Made by a program: the position numbers and the translations under genes. Positions 23,919-32,153 of a stretch of DNA of 34,626 nt are shown here, piece by piece. The DNA is from Flavobacteriaceae bacterium (GTDB lineage Bacteria; Bacteroidota; Bacteroidia; Flavobacteriales; Flavobacteriaceae): contig JAHQVM010000086.1 in the NCBI GenBank assembly GCA_019634365.1, positions 1-34,626 on the forward strand, written 5' to 3'. A model generated the notes under the pieces. It was not told where the DNA came from. It worked only from the letters and a program-made list of their open reading frames with translations, and searched no databases. Each line of letters begins with the position of its first letter. Positions within the stretch are counted from its first letter, which is position 1.

Positions 23919-26144
23919 ATGTCTGCCAGAAAAAAGAGAGTTTCCCTCTACGATCAGGTAAAAAACACCCTCAACGAAATCCAAGGAAGTACCGTTCCCA
24001 GTTATCAGGGATTGCATGCTTTTTGGCTGGATCCCGAGGTGTTTCTGAACGCGTCCTTATACGGACAACGACTTATTGCTCCCGATCCTAACGAAGGTTC
24101 TGGAAGCGGTTCCCATGGAACCAAATCCAATGGCGGGAGCTGTTGTGGAGGTGGTGCCAAAGCAACGGATCCTGCCAACAATGAAAATCCAGAAACCAAT
24201 CCAGCCGTGGCAGCCGTCATGGAACCACCCACAGAAACCTTTATAGGAGACTGCTGGCCTTCCGGCGGAAGCGGAGGCGGTGGCGGAGGCGGCTCCAATC
24301 AGCGCAGTGCTACCTCGGGCATTATCATTGGCTTGAAAGGACAATATCCTTTCGACGGAAGTATTTTCCCGCCCTTATTATGGGATACCGATACAAAAGC
24401 CACAGCACAACAAATAGAATTGATAGCAGGCTGGATCGATGCCGGATGTCCGCTTACCATTGCCGAAGAAGATGACGGTGGTGCTGGGGTGAAGAGCTTG
24501 GTCGAAGTCCGGAACGACAAATTGGCTTTGGCCAACGGAGAAAAATTACACAAAGCGTCTGATGCCAAAACCAATCACACGACCAAAAAGAGCAAAGCAC
24601 TCCATATACGTAAAGAAATAAGCAACCTCACTCCAGAGGAACTAAAAACATATCGCGATGCCTTAAGTTGTATGTATACGTATAATGATTTCTGGCAAGA
24701 CGAACGTAGCTTCGATTTCTGGGCGCGGATTCATACTAATTCTTGTCAGCATGGATGGGAACAATTCGGTCCATGGCACAGACTGTACCTGTATTTCTTC
24801 GAGCAGAAACTTCAGGACTATGACGATAGTATTACGATACCCTATTGGTCATGGTCAGAATATGCCGATGCCAATAAAACTTCTTTCAATAATTCGGAAT
24901 ACGATCTAGGGGTATTGCCCAATGCCGTGGGGTGTTTTTTAACGGCCAATGGATTGAACACCTTAAAAGATGCCAAAGGCGCCAATGGGAAAAGCCTGTA
25001 TTCTAAAACACAAATTTCCAAGTTGGAAGGCATTCAGAAAAAGGGAACCATTTACAACAGTGGATTGCGTTTTCTGAAAGCTGCTGGGATTCCCTATGAA
25101 ATCATTAACAACAATGGAGAAGCCGCTTGGGCCGATAAAATTCGTACGGTGTACAATGTACTTCGAAAGGATAATCCGTTGTGGTTTCCGAACCGATGGC
25201 CCGGTGCCATGGGCGGTCCCACGACCTATCCCACCAAAGACGATATCAATAACCTATTGTCGCTCGAAACCTGGAGCGACTTTGGCGGTGGCCCTTCCTA
25301 CGATCATCACTTTGGTTCTTTGGAAAAAGTGCACAACGGAATGCACAACTTCTCAGGAGGAACCAATCCCAATTACCCAGCCAATAATGAAAAATGGGTC
25401 AAGATCTATGCAGATTTAGGATTAACGCCAGATATGCAGAGCCAGGAAAATCCACAATATGGTTGGATGACCGATAACCGTGTGACGGCCTTTGATCCTT
25501 TGTTTTGGTCGCATCACTCCAATGTGGATCGGCTTTGGGCCAAATGGCAGGAATTGCACAATGGGCAACCCGAAGAACTCAACGGAGTACTTGCTCCTTG
25601 GAGCATGACCGTTCAAGACGCCATGAGCATCAAGAAATTGGGCTACAAATATGTGCGCCATTATGTACACCATCAAGTATCAACAGATTTTGGATTGGTA
25701 AAATTCAATAGTGAAAAGATACAAGTATCCAAAAGCACTCTAGAGCATCACAAAAAGCTGGAAATTAAAATTCATCGGGTACAGCGTGGTAATTTACCCA
25801 ACGCTTCCATTCGTGTATTCTTGAACGAACCCAATGCGACCATCGACACACCAACGCAAGGCAATGAACACTTCGTGGAGGAAGTATCCCTGTTCCATGG
25901 AAGCTGTTATGGCGGTCCGGGGCATTGCAACCTCCCGTTGGATAAAACCCGTACCAATGACTTCAGAAACCTGCATCATCACGAACCTAGGAACTACATT
26001 GTGGATGCCACCAAAACGGTTCAGAAATTATTGGATCAAGGCGCCAAAGACCTTACGGTTCAGCTGGTGACAGTGGGAATACATGGAAAGCCCATTGATA
26101 ACGCTGTATATATAGAAGGCGTTTCCCTCAACTTTTTAGACTAA
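23919..26144 (+). CDS. Tyrosinase-family type-3 copper oxidase with N-terminal extension
   Basis: A 741-residue phenol/catechol oxidase candidate. The copper-A histidines are H272, H278 and H287, in ARIHTNSCQHG and GPWHRLYLYFFEQ. Copper-B histidines are H472 and H476 (VHNGMHNF) and H533 (DPLFWSHHSNVDRLW). C276-x-H278 matches the CxH motif that forms a Cys-His thioether in fungal-type tyrosinases and molluscan hemocyanin. Residues 1-220 are extra: a short domain, a Gly/Ser-rich linker (about 58-128, with CC at 75-76) and a segment ending WIDAGCP. The C-terminal 180 residues resemble the beta-sandwich lid of polyphenol oxidases. No signal peptide is seen. It is the first gene of a five-gene operon. 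Confidence 0.9.
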   Translation: MSARKKRVSLYDQVKNTLNEIQGSTVPSYQGLHAFWLDPEVFLNASLYGQRLIAPDPNEGSGSGSHGTKSNGGSCCGGGAKATDPANNENPETNPAVAAVMEPPTETFIGDCWPSGGSGGGGGGGSNQRSATSGIIIGLKGQYPFDGSIFPPLLWDTDTKATAQQIELIAGWIDAGCPLTIAEEDDGGAGVKSLVEVRNDKLALANGEKLHKASDAKTNHTTKKSKALHIRKEISNLTPEELKTYRDALSCMYTYNDFWQDERSFDFWARIHTNSCQHGWEQFGPWHRLYLYFFEQKLQDYDDSITIPYWSWSEYADANKTSFNNSEYDLGVLPNAVGCFLTANGLNTLKDAKGANGKSLYSKTQISKLEGIQKKGTIYNSGLRFLKAAGIPYEIINNNGEAAWADKIRTVYNVLRKDNPLWFPNRWPGAMGGPTTYPTKDDINNLLSLETWSDFGGGPSYDHHFGSLEKVHNGMHNFSGGTNPNYPANNEKWVKIYADLGLTPDMQSQENPQYGWMTDNRVTAFDPLFWSHHSNVDRLWAKWQELHNGQPEELNGVLAPWSMTVQDAMSIKKLGYKYVRHYVHHQVSTDFGLVKFNSEKIQVSKSTLEHHKKLEIKIHRVQRGNLPNASIRVFLNEPNATIDTPTQGNEHFVEEVSLFHGSCYGGPGHCNLPLDKTRTNDFRNLHHHEPRNYIVDATKTVQKLLDQGAKDLTVQLVTVGIHGKPIDNAVYIEGVSLNFLD

Positions 26145-26164
26145 CCATTTCAATAACCAAGACA

Positions 26165-28378
26165 ATGAGCAAAGCATATACAACTTTCAAAATACATCCA
26201 AGTATCGGATTTGCCCGATTGGGAAATACCGATGATGACTTTTACCTATGTCCTGAGCAGTTGGGAGAACTACCCATCGCATGCAATGAGTTAGGACAGG
26301 AAAAGGTAGATGCCAACGGAAACCTGGAGCGGGTTTCCCAATTTAAGGATGCCAACGATCTTTCAAAAATAAAGAAACAGGCAGCACGATTTAAGATATT
26401 TTCCTATTCAGATAAAGACAGTGATGAAGGAGAGGAGATAAAAATAGGGGGAACCTACGATTTTATCTACGAAACTCCAGTCATCGCACCTACCATAGTA
26501 AAAGGGAAGGTAACGGATATTGACTGGACCGTGCATTTGGCCAATAAAAAGGCCTCTTGGTACGACTTTCAGGAAACCAATGGAATGCATGGATATGCAC
26601 CCGACCACCCACTACGGAATCCCGATGTCACCCAACCCGATTTACGCAGACAATTGATTATAGATCCAGGACCGCTTACCGTAAACCTGGAAAATAACCG
26701 TGGGGAGTTTGCCAAATTTGGCACAGAAGCCAAAAAACGTGATACAAGTAAAAACCAAAAAGTATCCTATCCGCAGACCTTTCCGCCGTCCGATATTCAA
26801 CCGAATCCTATTGATACCTTAGGAAGTCTTATTGTAAATGAACAGGACAAACATTGTCGTTTAATTGTGTTGGGTGGAAATGGAAACTCGGGTTCTACGA
26901 AGACACCGGTAATTTCAAGTTTCGTGAACAACGACGGTTGGTTCGATGATATTTCTGATGGTCCGGTAACAGCGACCATACACTTCAGTTTTAAGCAAAA
27001 ACAGTACGACGGGAAGAAAGAGAAGTTGGTTACAATCAATTCTTCCATGGACGTACAGGTACCTGCGTGGGTGGTCGTAGGCTATCCAAGGTATGCACCA
27101 CAAATGCAGGATATGATTACCATGGATGAAAAAATGTACGATCTGTTCGTACGGAAGTTCGCCTACGATCCGCAGGTATTCGGAGTAGCGCCCTACGACA
27201 AGGCCAGTAATAATCCGCAGACGGAGACCGAATGGGAAACTTGGCGCAATGATGCCGATTACAATCCAGATTATTATCCAAAATTCTACAAGGAACTTTG
27301 GACGGTATTGCACCGGCCGGATTCGTATCGCTATAGCTACGATTTCGACTATTTCGCAGGATCCGATCCGCACAACCGCGGAACCGGAGGGAATTTGGAT
27401 GAAAAGGCGCTGTCCCAAGTTCCAAAGAATGGGGAAGATCCCTATTACCGCATGCGCCAGTTTATATACATGATCATGCGGCAACACGACGAAACCAATG
27501 ATTATGTGGTCACCAACGACCAATGGCCCACCAATGCCAAACCACGTTTAATGCCCATGCTTTGCGGAAACAACCCATTGAGCAATGTGTCTCCAGATAA
27601 ATTCTTGGCCATGACACAAACGCAGTTGTTCTTCCTAAAACAATGGATGAAGGGCAAATTTGTGAACGAATGTGAAGAATGGAACGACGGTGATAAAAAT
27701 TGCAAGAACCCTTGGGCCAATCCGCCAACTACAGGCGTGGGAATAGACCGCGGTGTGCTGAGCAATATTTTGGGCGGGGCTTTCTGTCCTGGTGGTGAAA
27801 TTTCATGGATCGTGAATAATCCCGCGATTTATTCGGAACCGTATCGTATAAAACATGCTACCTATTTGGCAGGTGCCTTGAGCATTCCAAAACCGATAGC
27901 GGATATCGATGGATCCAATGCGCCCAATTTAGCTGAAGGCATGGAACCGGGCGATATGACCAAGTACATTGGGATTCCATGGCAGGCAGACTTCCATGAG
28001 TGTACCACGCAAGATGTGGATGTGACCTATAGAGGTTGGAACAATATTTATTTGAATTCTGATGGAGATCCGGCGCAACAGGATATTGCTTATGATATTC
28101 CTTGGTGGCCCGCCCACAGACCGATTGTAGTGAGCGAAGGACCCAATTCTCCACAAGTTTATTGGGCATCGGGGATTCCTGCCAATAACGCGGGAGACTT
28201 GCAGATGGTAGAAGCTTGGAAGGATTTAGGTTTCCTACTGGCAACGGGAGAAGGAATAAGCAAGGCTTTTTATCAACAAGAACGGAATAATGATGCCTTG
28301 GGTGTGCCTGTGACGCCCGGAGATAGAGTTTTGGGGCAATCCATAGGAAAGTCCTCTCAAGAAACCAATAACAACTAA
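26165..28378 (+). CDS. LodA-like CTQ-dependent amino-acid oxidase
   Basis: A 737-residue protein of the LodA/GoxA quinoprotein family. Members carry cysteine tryptophylquinone and oxidise amino groups (LodA: lysine epsilon-oxidase; GoxA: glycine oxidase). The N-terminal signature IHPSIGFARLGN and the late PWQADFHEC motif are typical. The best cofactor pair is C541 (GGAFCPGGE) and W606 (IPWQADF). They are 65 residues apart, the same spacing as the known C516/W581 pair of Marinomonas LodA. Length is close to LodA (726). It has no signal peptide, as in LodA. The substrate cannot be read from sequence. It lies 20 bases after the tyrosinase and 5 bases before the next gene. Confidence 0.88.
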   Translation: MSKAYTTFKIHPSIGFARLGNTDDDFYLCPEQLGELPIACNELGQEKVDANGNLERVSQFKDANDLSKIKKQAARFKIFSYSDKDSDEGEEIKIGGTYDFIYETPVIAPTIVKGKVTDIDWTVHLANKKASWYDFQETNGMHGYAPDHPLRNPDVTQPDLRRQLIIDPGPLTVNLENNRGEFAKFGTEAKKRDTSKNQKVSYPQTFPPSDIQPNPIDTLGSLIVNEQDKHCRLIVLGGNGNSGSTKTPVISSFVNNDGWFDDISDGPVTATIHFSFKQKQYDGKKEKLVTINSSMDVQVPAWVVVGYPRYAPQMQDMITMDEKMYDLFVRKFAYDPQVFGVAPYDKASNNPQTETEWETWRNDADYNPDYYPKFYKELWTVLHRPDSYRYSYDFDYFAGSDPHNRGTGGNLDEKALSQVPKNGEDPYYRMRQFIYMIMRQHDETNDYVVTNDQWPTNAKPRLMPMLCGNNPLSNVSPDKFLAMTQTQLFFLKQWMKGKFVNECEEWNDGDKNCKNPWANPPTTGVGIDRGVLSNILGGAFCPGGEISWIVNNPAIYSEPYRIKHATYLAGALSIPKPIADIDGSNAPNLAEGMEPGDMTKYIGIPWQADFHECTTQDVDVTYRGWNNIYLNSDGDPAQQDIAYDIPWWPAHRPIVVSEGPNSPQVYWASGIPANNAGDLQMVEAWKDLGFLLATGEGISKAFYQQERNNDALGVPVTPGDRVLGQSIGKSSQETNNN

Positions 28379-28383
28379 TCATT

Positions 28384-28830
28384 ATGGAAAATATACAAAG
28401 CGGTGTACCTCCTATTTTAACCGGTACATGGACCTATAGAAGTTTTTTAAGCAACCCAAACCTGAACGCCGATTTCGATTCATTGGAATTTGGTCGTGGA
28501 AACATTCAGATTAATGAAGCGCCCATGCAAACGTTAGATGGCCGCATTTACGGCCCGGGTTGGGAATTGGAATTGAAAGGTTCCATAGGGTATGGAAACC
28601 CATTTACCCTTCAGTTTCAAGGAAAAGGACTCGTAGGCGGTGCCGAATGGATCTATAACTACCTAGGGTATTATGTGCCCGAATGGATGAACGGTGTAGA
28701 TCAACGCCCTGCATTGGTGGGAAGTATTGTTCGAGCCATTCCACATCCCACCGGACCCAATGGAAAATCCACCGCTCCCGCGGGAGTGGTGGCCCAATGG
28801 ATCGCCGTAAAACAAGACAGCCCAGAATGA
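28384..28830 (+). CDS. Small conserved-type protein with N-terminal GxW motif, unknown function
   Basis: A 148-residue protein rich in Gly, aromatic residues and alternating hydrophobic patterns, so probably mostly beta. Near the start it reads LTGTWTYRSFLSNP; a GxW at residues 14-16 followed by about 130 residues is reminiscent of lipocalin/avidin-like barrels, but this is only a resemblance. There are no cysteines, no signal peptide and no membrane segment. It lies between the LodA-like and LodB-like genes, and its stop overlaps the next start (ATGA). Translational coupling to the maturase suggests a role in cofactor formation, as a chaperone, or as an extra subunit. Confidence 0.75.
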   Translation: MENIQSGVPPILTGTWTYRSFLSNPNLNADFDSLEFGRGNIQINEAPMQTLDGRIYGPGWELELKGSIGYGNPFTLQFQGKGLVGGAEWIYNYLGYYVPEWMNGVDQRPALVGSIVRAIPHPTGPNGKSTAPAGVVAQWIAVKQDSPE

Positions 28831-30017
28831 ATCTTAAGAACAACACATACGATGTCCTGATTCTCGGTGGCGGAGTGGCGGCCTGTTCGGCGGCCATAGC
28901 GCTCAAGAACAATGCACCTGCCCTCCAAGTATTGCTCGTAGAACGAAAACCAAGGATGAAGGATGGTAAGGATGCCCTTCGTGTGGGAGAGTCGCTTTCG
29001 GCCCATTCGTTCCGATACCTTCAGGAACTGGGTGTTTGGGATGCGTTCCAAAAGGAAGGTTTCGATAGATCGTATGGTACCTCTGCGGCTTGGGGGAGTT
29101 CCCAATTGCATCACAATGAGTTCTTGTTTTCCCCATTTGGATATGGTTGGAATTTGGATCGTGTTGCTTTCGATGACTTTATGGTTCGCGAAGCCCAAGA
29201 TCGATCTGTGGACATGACATTCGATACGTATTTGGAGGCTTCTAAACGAACAAAAGAAGGGTGGGAAATTCAACTTCGGAAAGGGGATTTTAGAGAAAAC
29301 ATCACTGCGAAGTTTGTGATCGATGCTACCGGTAAAAAGGCTGCCTTCGCGAGTACGCAGGGAGCCATAAAACATAAAGTAGACCACCTAGTTGGAATCT
29401 ATCGGTTTTATGAATTCCCATTAGGGCATGCACAAACCTCTCAAGGAATATGTATCGAATCGGATGAACACGGTTGGTGGTACAGTACCCATCTATCAAA
29501 TGGCCGTTTTTTAGTGGCCTATATGAGCGATGCAGCTATTGCCCGCAATCACCATTTGAAAAAGGAAACCGAATTCGAATGCCATGTACATACCACGCGC
29601 CATACCTGCCTACGATTATTCGGAGCCAAGCCTATAAGCGAGGTTGCGTTGGGTGCGGCACACAGCCAATATTTAGAGCCTATGGCTCAAACTGATTGGT
29701 TGGCCATAGGCGATGCTGCCATGTGCTACGATCCTTTATCATCCTTAGGAATGTTTAAAGGACTTTCGTCGGGGCTTTTTGGAGCCTATGCTGTTTTGGA
29801 TACCCTGAAGGGAAAACCGGAAGGTGTTCAAAAATACATCCGTTTAATGCACTCCCAGTGGACTGCCTATTCCAAAAAGCGACAGTCTTATTACAATGAA
29901 GAAAAACGATTTCCCAATGCTGCATTTTGGCAAAGAAGAAGGGGAGATCTCAAAGAAAATAATATAACTAATCAATTTACTAAATCAGACCATCATGAAA
30001 CATCAATTGCCATTTAA
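28827..30017 (+). CDS. LodB-like FAD-dependent oxidoreductase (CTQ maturation)
   Basis: A 396-residue flavoprotein. I chose ATG 28827, which overlaps the preceding stop; 48 codons of open frame upstream are only antiphase to the previous gene. FAD-binding motifs are present: the dinucleotide fold DVLILGGGVAACSAAIAL (residues 9-26), VGESL (53-57), DATGK (166-170), and WLAIGDAAMCYDPLSSLGM (291-309). The fold is that of the halogenase/geranylgeranyl reductase group, but the halogenase WxWxIP motif is missing. LodB is required for CTQ formation in LodA, and the related QhpG hydroxylates the precursor Trp of a CTQ amine dehydrogenase. A similar maturase role is inferred. Confidence 0.87.
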   Translation: MNLKNNTYDVLILGGGVAACSAAIALKNNAPALQVLLVERKPRMKDGKDALRVGESLSAHSFRYLQELGVWDAFQKEGFDRSYGTSAAWGSSQLHHNEFLFSPFGYGWNLDRVAFDDFMVREAQDRSVDMTFDTYLEASKRTKEGWEIQLRKGDFRENITAKFVIDATGKKAAFASTQGAIKHKVDHLVGIYRFYEFPLGHAQTSQGICIESDEHGWWYSTHLSNGRFLVAYMSDAAIARNHHLKKETEFECHVHTTRHTCLRLFGAKPISEVALGAAHSQYLEPMAQTDWLAIGDAAMCYDPLSSLGMFKGLSSGLFGAYAVLDTLKGKPEGVQKYIRLMHSQWTAYSKKRQSYYNEEKRFPNAAFWQRRRGDLKENNITNQFTKSDHHETSIAI

Positions 30018-31632
30018 AGAAATGCCCATCTTGAAAAGATGGGGCATGGTTACCCTATTTTTGGCCCTAGCCGTATTTGTTTTTGCGGCCTGCGAGGAAA
30101 AAGGTAGTACCGCCACTAATAGTGGTTACGACGAAATCCCGGCCCCTGTGGATTTTACGCCCAATATCCCGGTGGATGTAGATCCTGCCTTGCAACAGAA
30201 GTTAAAATCACAAGGAGATATTTATCAATTAAATCAAGAGTTCAATAAGTACAGTTGGCAAGCATTTATAGCTATACATTGGCCTAGAAATGGGGAAGGA
30301 AACCCAACACCCAAATTCACCGACAAAGGTACCCCAACTTGGCTGGGATGGAAGGAAGCTTTTCAGGTATATCGTGAGGACGGGCAAAAGCCGGCTCCTT
30401 GGGGAAGCCCGCGGACAGCTTCTGGATTAAATTTACCCAGTCATTTACTTTCGGATGCGGACTCACGAATCATTTTATCCTCGAATACGCCCACACATCC
30501 GGGGAATTTCAATATTGCCGATGAGGTAGATCAGGCCTTTGCCGGAAAATTATTCGATCAGAATGGGAATGTGGTAGTGTATGAAGTATTGATGAATAAG
30601 ACGGAGTTTGATTATATCGTGGATAAGTCGCTATACAATGTGAACGGGCAGATTAACTATTCAAAAAAGAATGATTCCTTGGCCGATTTCCCAAAAGGGA
30701 ACTATGAAGAAGGAACCTTGGGAGCTGTCGAAATTAAATTCGCTTGGAAGATTTTGGAAGCTACGGATTTCAAGGAGCGCTATTATACAGATCAAGGTTA
30801 TGTTATTGGGCCCGACGGCACGTTGGTTCCAAAAACCTTGGGGATGATCGGGATGCACATAAGCCAGAAAACCCCAACGGGAAAACAATGGGTGTGGTCC
30901 ACCTTTGAACATGTTGACAACCTCAAGCAAAATGTGATTGAAAAAGATGGGCAGACCATGCTAATTCCGCCGACTTTGCGTGATCCCAATTGCGATATCT
31001 GCCCTGCGAATGTAGATGTAACCAATGGTTCGAGATACTATTACAAAGAGGATGAACACGGTCCGTACTGGTTGGTGCGCACGCAGATTGAGCAAACCAA
31101 AGATAGTTCGGATGCTAAGTACTACGCTAGCAGTAACGTAATGAAAACGCAAGCCATGCGCATGATGCCGATTCCGGTTCGTGTGGATCGCATTAACAAA
31201 ACCATGCAAGAATATTTCAAGTCGCAAGGAAGCGTTTGGCAGTATTATGAACTGATCGATACGCAGTATCCATTGAATCAGAATGTACCACCAGGACCTA
31301 ATTTGGCGAGTAATTATATCCTACCCGAATCGGTAACTAATAAACCGGGCGGTGATCCCAACATTCCTTTGTTGACTAATATGACGATGGAAACCTTCTT
31401 CCAACTAGGGAACCAGCCGGCAGGAAATCTTATTGAAAATGGAAGCGCCAAAGGAGAACCAAGAACCATTTATGGTACCGAAAGCTGTATGGGATGCCAT
31501 TCCAGTGCCGGAATTTATACCCATGTTAATGACAAAGGGGTGCCCCAGACTGGGGATCAGTTATCCGGAGACTTTAGTTGGTTGCTGGGCAAGGCACAAT
31601 GGAATAAAGATTCGATTCCGAATAGTAATTAA
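29995..31632 (+). CDS. Lipoprotein with a single c-type heme site
   Basis: A 545-residue protein. The signal TLFLALAVFVFAAC ends in a lipobox with C33 as the acylated residue, so the mature protein should be membrane-tethered outside the cytoplasm. A CMGCH c-heme motif sits at 498-502 near the C-terminus, followed by SSAGIYTH. A CDIC pair occurs at 333-336. The rest (for example SWQAFIAIHWPRNGEG at 87-102) belongs to a large-domain family I know only as cytochrome-like hypotheticals. The start at 29995 overlaps the LodB-like gene by 23 bases; ATG 30022 is an alternative that keeps the signal. It is the last gene of the operon. Confidence 0.82.
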   Translation: MKHQLPFKEMPILKRWGMVTLFLALAVFVFAACEEKGSTATNSGYDEIPAPVDFTPNIPVDVDPALQQKLKSQGDIYQLNQEFNKYSWQAFIAIHWPRNGEGNPTPKFTDKGTPTWLGWKEAFQVYREDGQKPAPWGSPRTASGLNLPSHLLSDADSRIILSSNTPTHPGNFNIADEVDQAFAGKLFDQNGNVVVYEVLMNKTEFDYIVDKSLYNVNGQINYSKKNDSLADFPKGNYEEGTLGAVEIKFAWKILEATDFKERYYTDQGYVIGPDGTLVPKTLGMIGMHISQKTPTGKQWVWSTFEHVDNLKQNVIEKDGQTMLIPPTLRDPNCDICPANVDVTNGSRYYYKEDEHGPYWLVRTQIEQTKDSSDAKYYASSNVMKTQAMRMMPIPVRVDRINKTMQEYFKSQGSVWQYYELIDTQYPLNQNVPPGPNLASNYILPESVTNKPGGDPNIPLLTNMTMETFFQLGNQPAGNLIENGSAKGEPRTIYGTESCMGCHSSAGIYTHVNDKGVPQTGDQLSGDFSWLLGKAQWNKDSIPNSN

Positions 31633-31642
31633 AACCAATAAC

Positions 31643-31674
31643 AACCTCCATTCCTAATTCAGGGAGTGGAGGTT
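31643..31674 (+). terminator. Hairpin at the end of the tyrosinase-LodA operon
   Basis: AACCTCCATTCC (31643-31654) pairs with GGGAGTGGAGGTT (31662-31674) to form a stem of about 12 bp with one G-T pair, followed by a T-rich stretch (TTTAAGTTTTATT). It lies 11 bases after the cytochrome lipoprotein stop and just before the next gene's ATG. Confidence 0.7.
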
Positions 31675-31685
31675 TAAGTTTTATT

Positions 31686-32132
31686 ATGAGTACACAGAAA
31701 AAAGAAATATCGTGCGGTTGTGGTTGCGGTAAGGAAGATACTCCTAGACCAAAGAAGACAGGTAAGATGAACCTCCTCAATATTGTAACGGGGGTTTTGT
31801 TTTTCTTGTTTCCGAAATGTCCTATATGCTGGGCAGCCTATGCTTCTTTTTTCGGGTATTTGGGATTGGAAAATGTATCCTACCGATCGGAATGGAAGTA
31901 TGTGATATTATCCGTCTTCCTCCTAGGGAGTCTCATCGTACTTTGGAAACACTATAAAAACCGATCGTGGATCAATATCGTTATCTATACCTTTGGTATT
32001 GCACTGCTTATGATCACTTATTATCTCAATTTGAGCGAGACCTGGTGGGTGTATGCCATTGCAGCCCTAATGCTGCTGAGTAATTTAAAGTTTACACGAC
32101 GCGAAAATAGGTTTGGGATTCGTGTATTTTAA
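31686..32132 (+). CDS. Cys-rich small membrane protein, possibly metal-related
   Basis: A 148-residue protein with a cysteine cluster near the N-terminus (ISCGCGCGKED, residues 8-18), followed by about four hydrophobic helices. The first helix carries a CPICW motif (FFLFPKCPICWAAYASFFGYLG). A Cys-pair in the first helix plus four helices resembles the MerC/MerT style of metal-binding membrane protein, but I cannot assign a family. It lies 54 bases after the heme lipoprotein gene, on the far side of a terminator-like hairpin, so it could be partly co-expressed with the copper/heme operon. Confidence 0.7.
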   Translation: MSTQKKEISCGCGCGKEDTPRPKKTGKMNLLNIVTGVLFFLFPKCPICWAAYASFFGYLGLENVSYRSEWKYVILSVFLLGSLIVLWKHYKNRSWINIVIYTFGIALLMITYYLNLSETWWVYAIAALMLLSNLKFTRRENRFGIRVF

Positions 32133-32153
32133 AACCTTTCGTATTTTCGAACT

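Noticed and set aside
24241-24300. Gly-rich codon repeat in the tyrosinase gene as a mobile or tandem DNA repeat
   Set aside because: It is in frame, encodes a Gly/Ser linker and shows no exact repeat unit beyond GGC/GGA codons.
26915-27523. A 202-residue open frame on the minus strand inside the LodA-like gene
   Set aside because: It is fully antisense to a well-supported coding sequence, has no recognisable motif and is one of several overlapping shadow frames there.
26165-28378. W548 (GGEISW) as the quinone tryptophan
   Set aside because: Its distance to C541 is only 7 residues and to C467 is 81; only C541-W606 reproduces the known 65-residue spacing.
28683-28826. A 48-codon upstream extension of the LodB-like gene
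   Set aside because: The extension overlaps the preceding gene in another frame and is not FAD-fold-like; the ATG at 28827 sits right before the dinucleotide-binding strand and overlaps the previous stop as ATGA.
28827-30017. Flavin-dependent tryptophan halogenase as the function of the FAD protein
   Set aside because: The characteristic halogenase WxWxIP motif is not present, and the neighbour is a LodA-like gene, so the LodB-type maturase role is far better supported.
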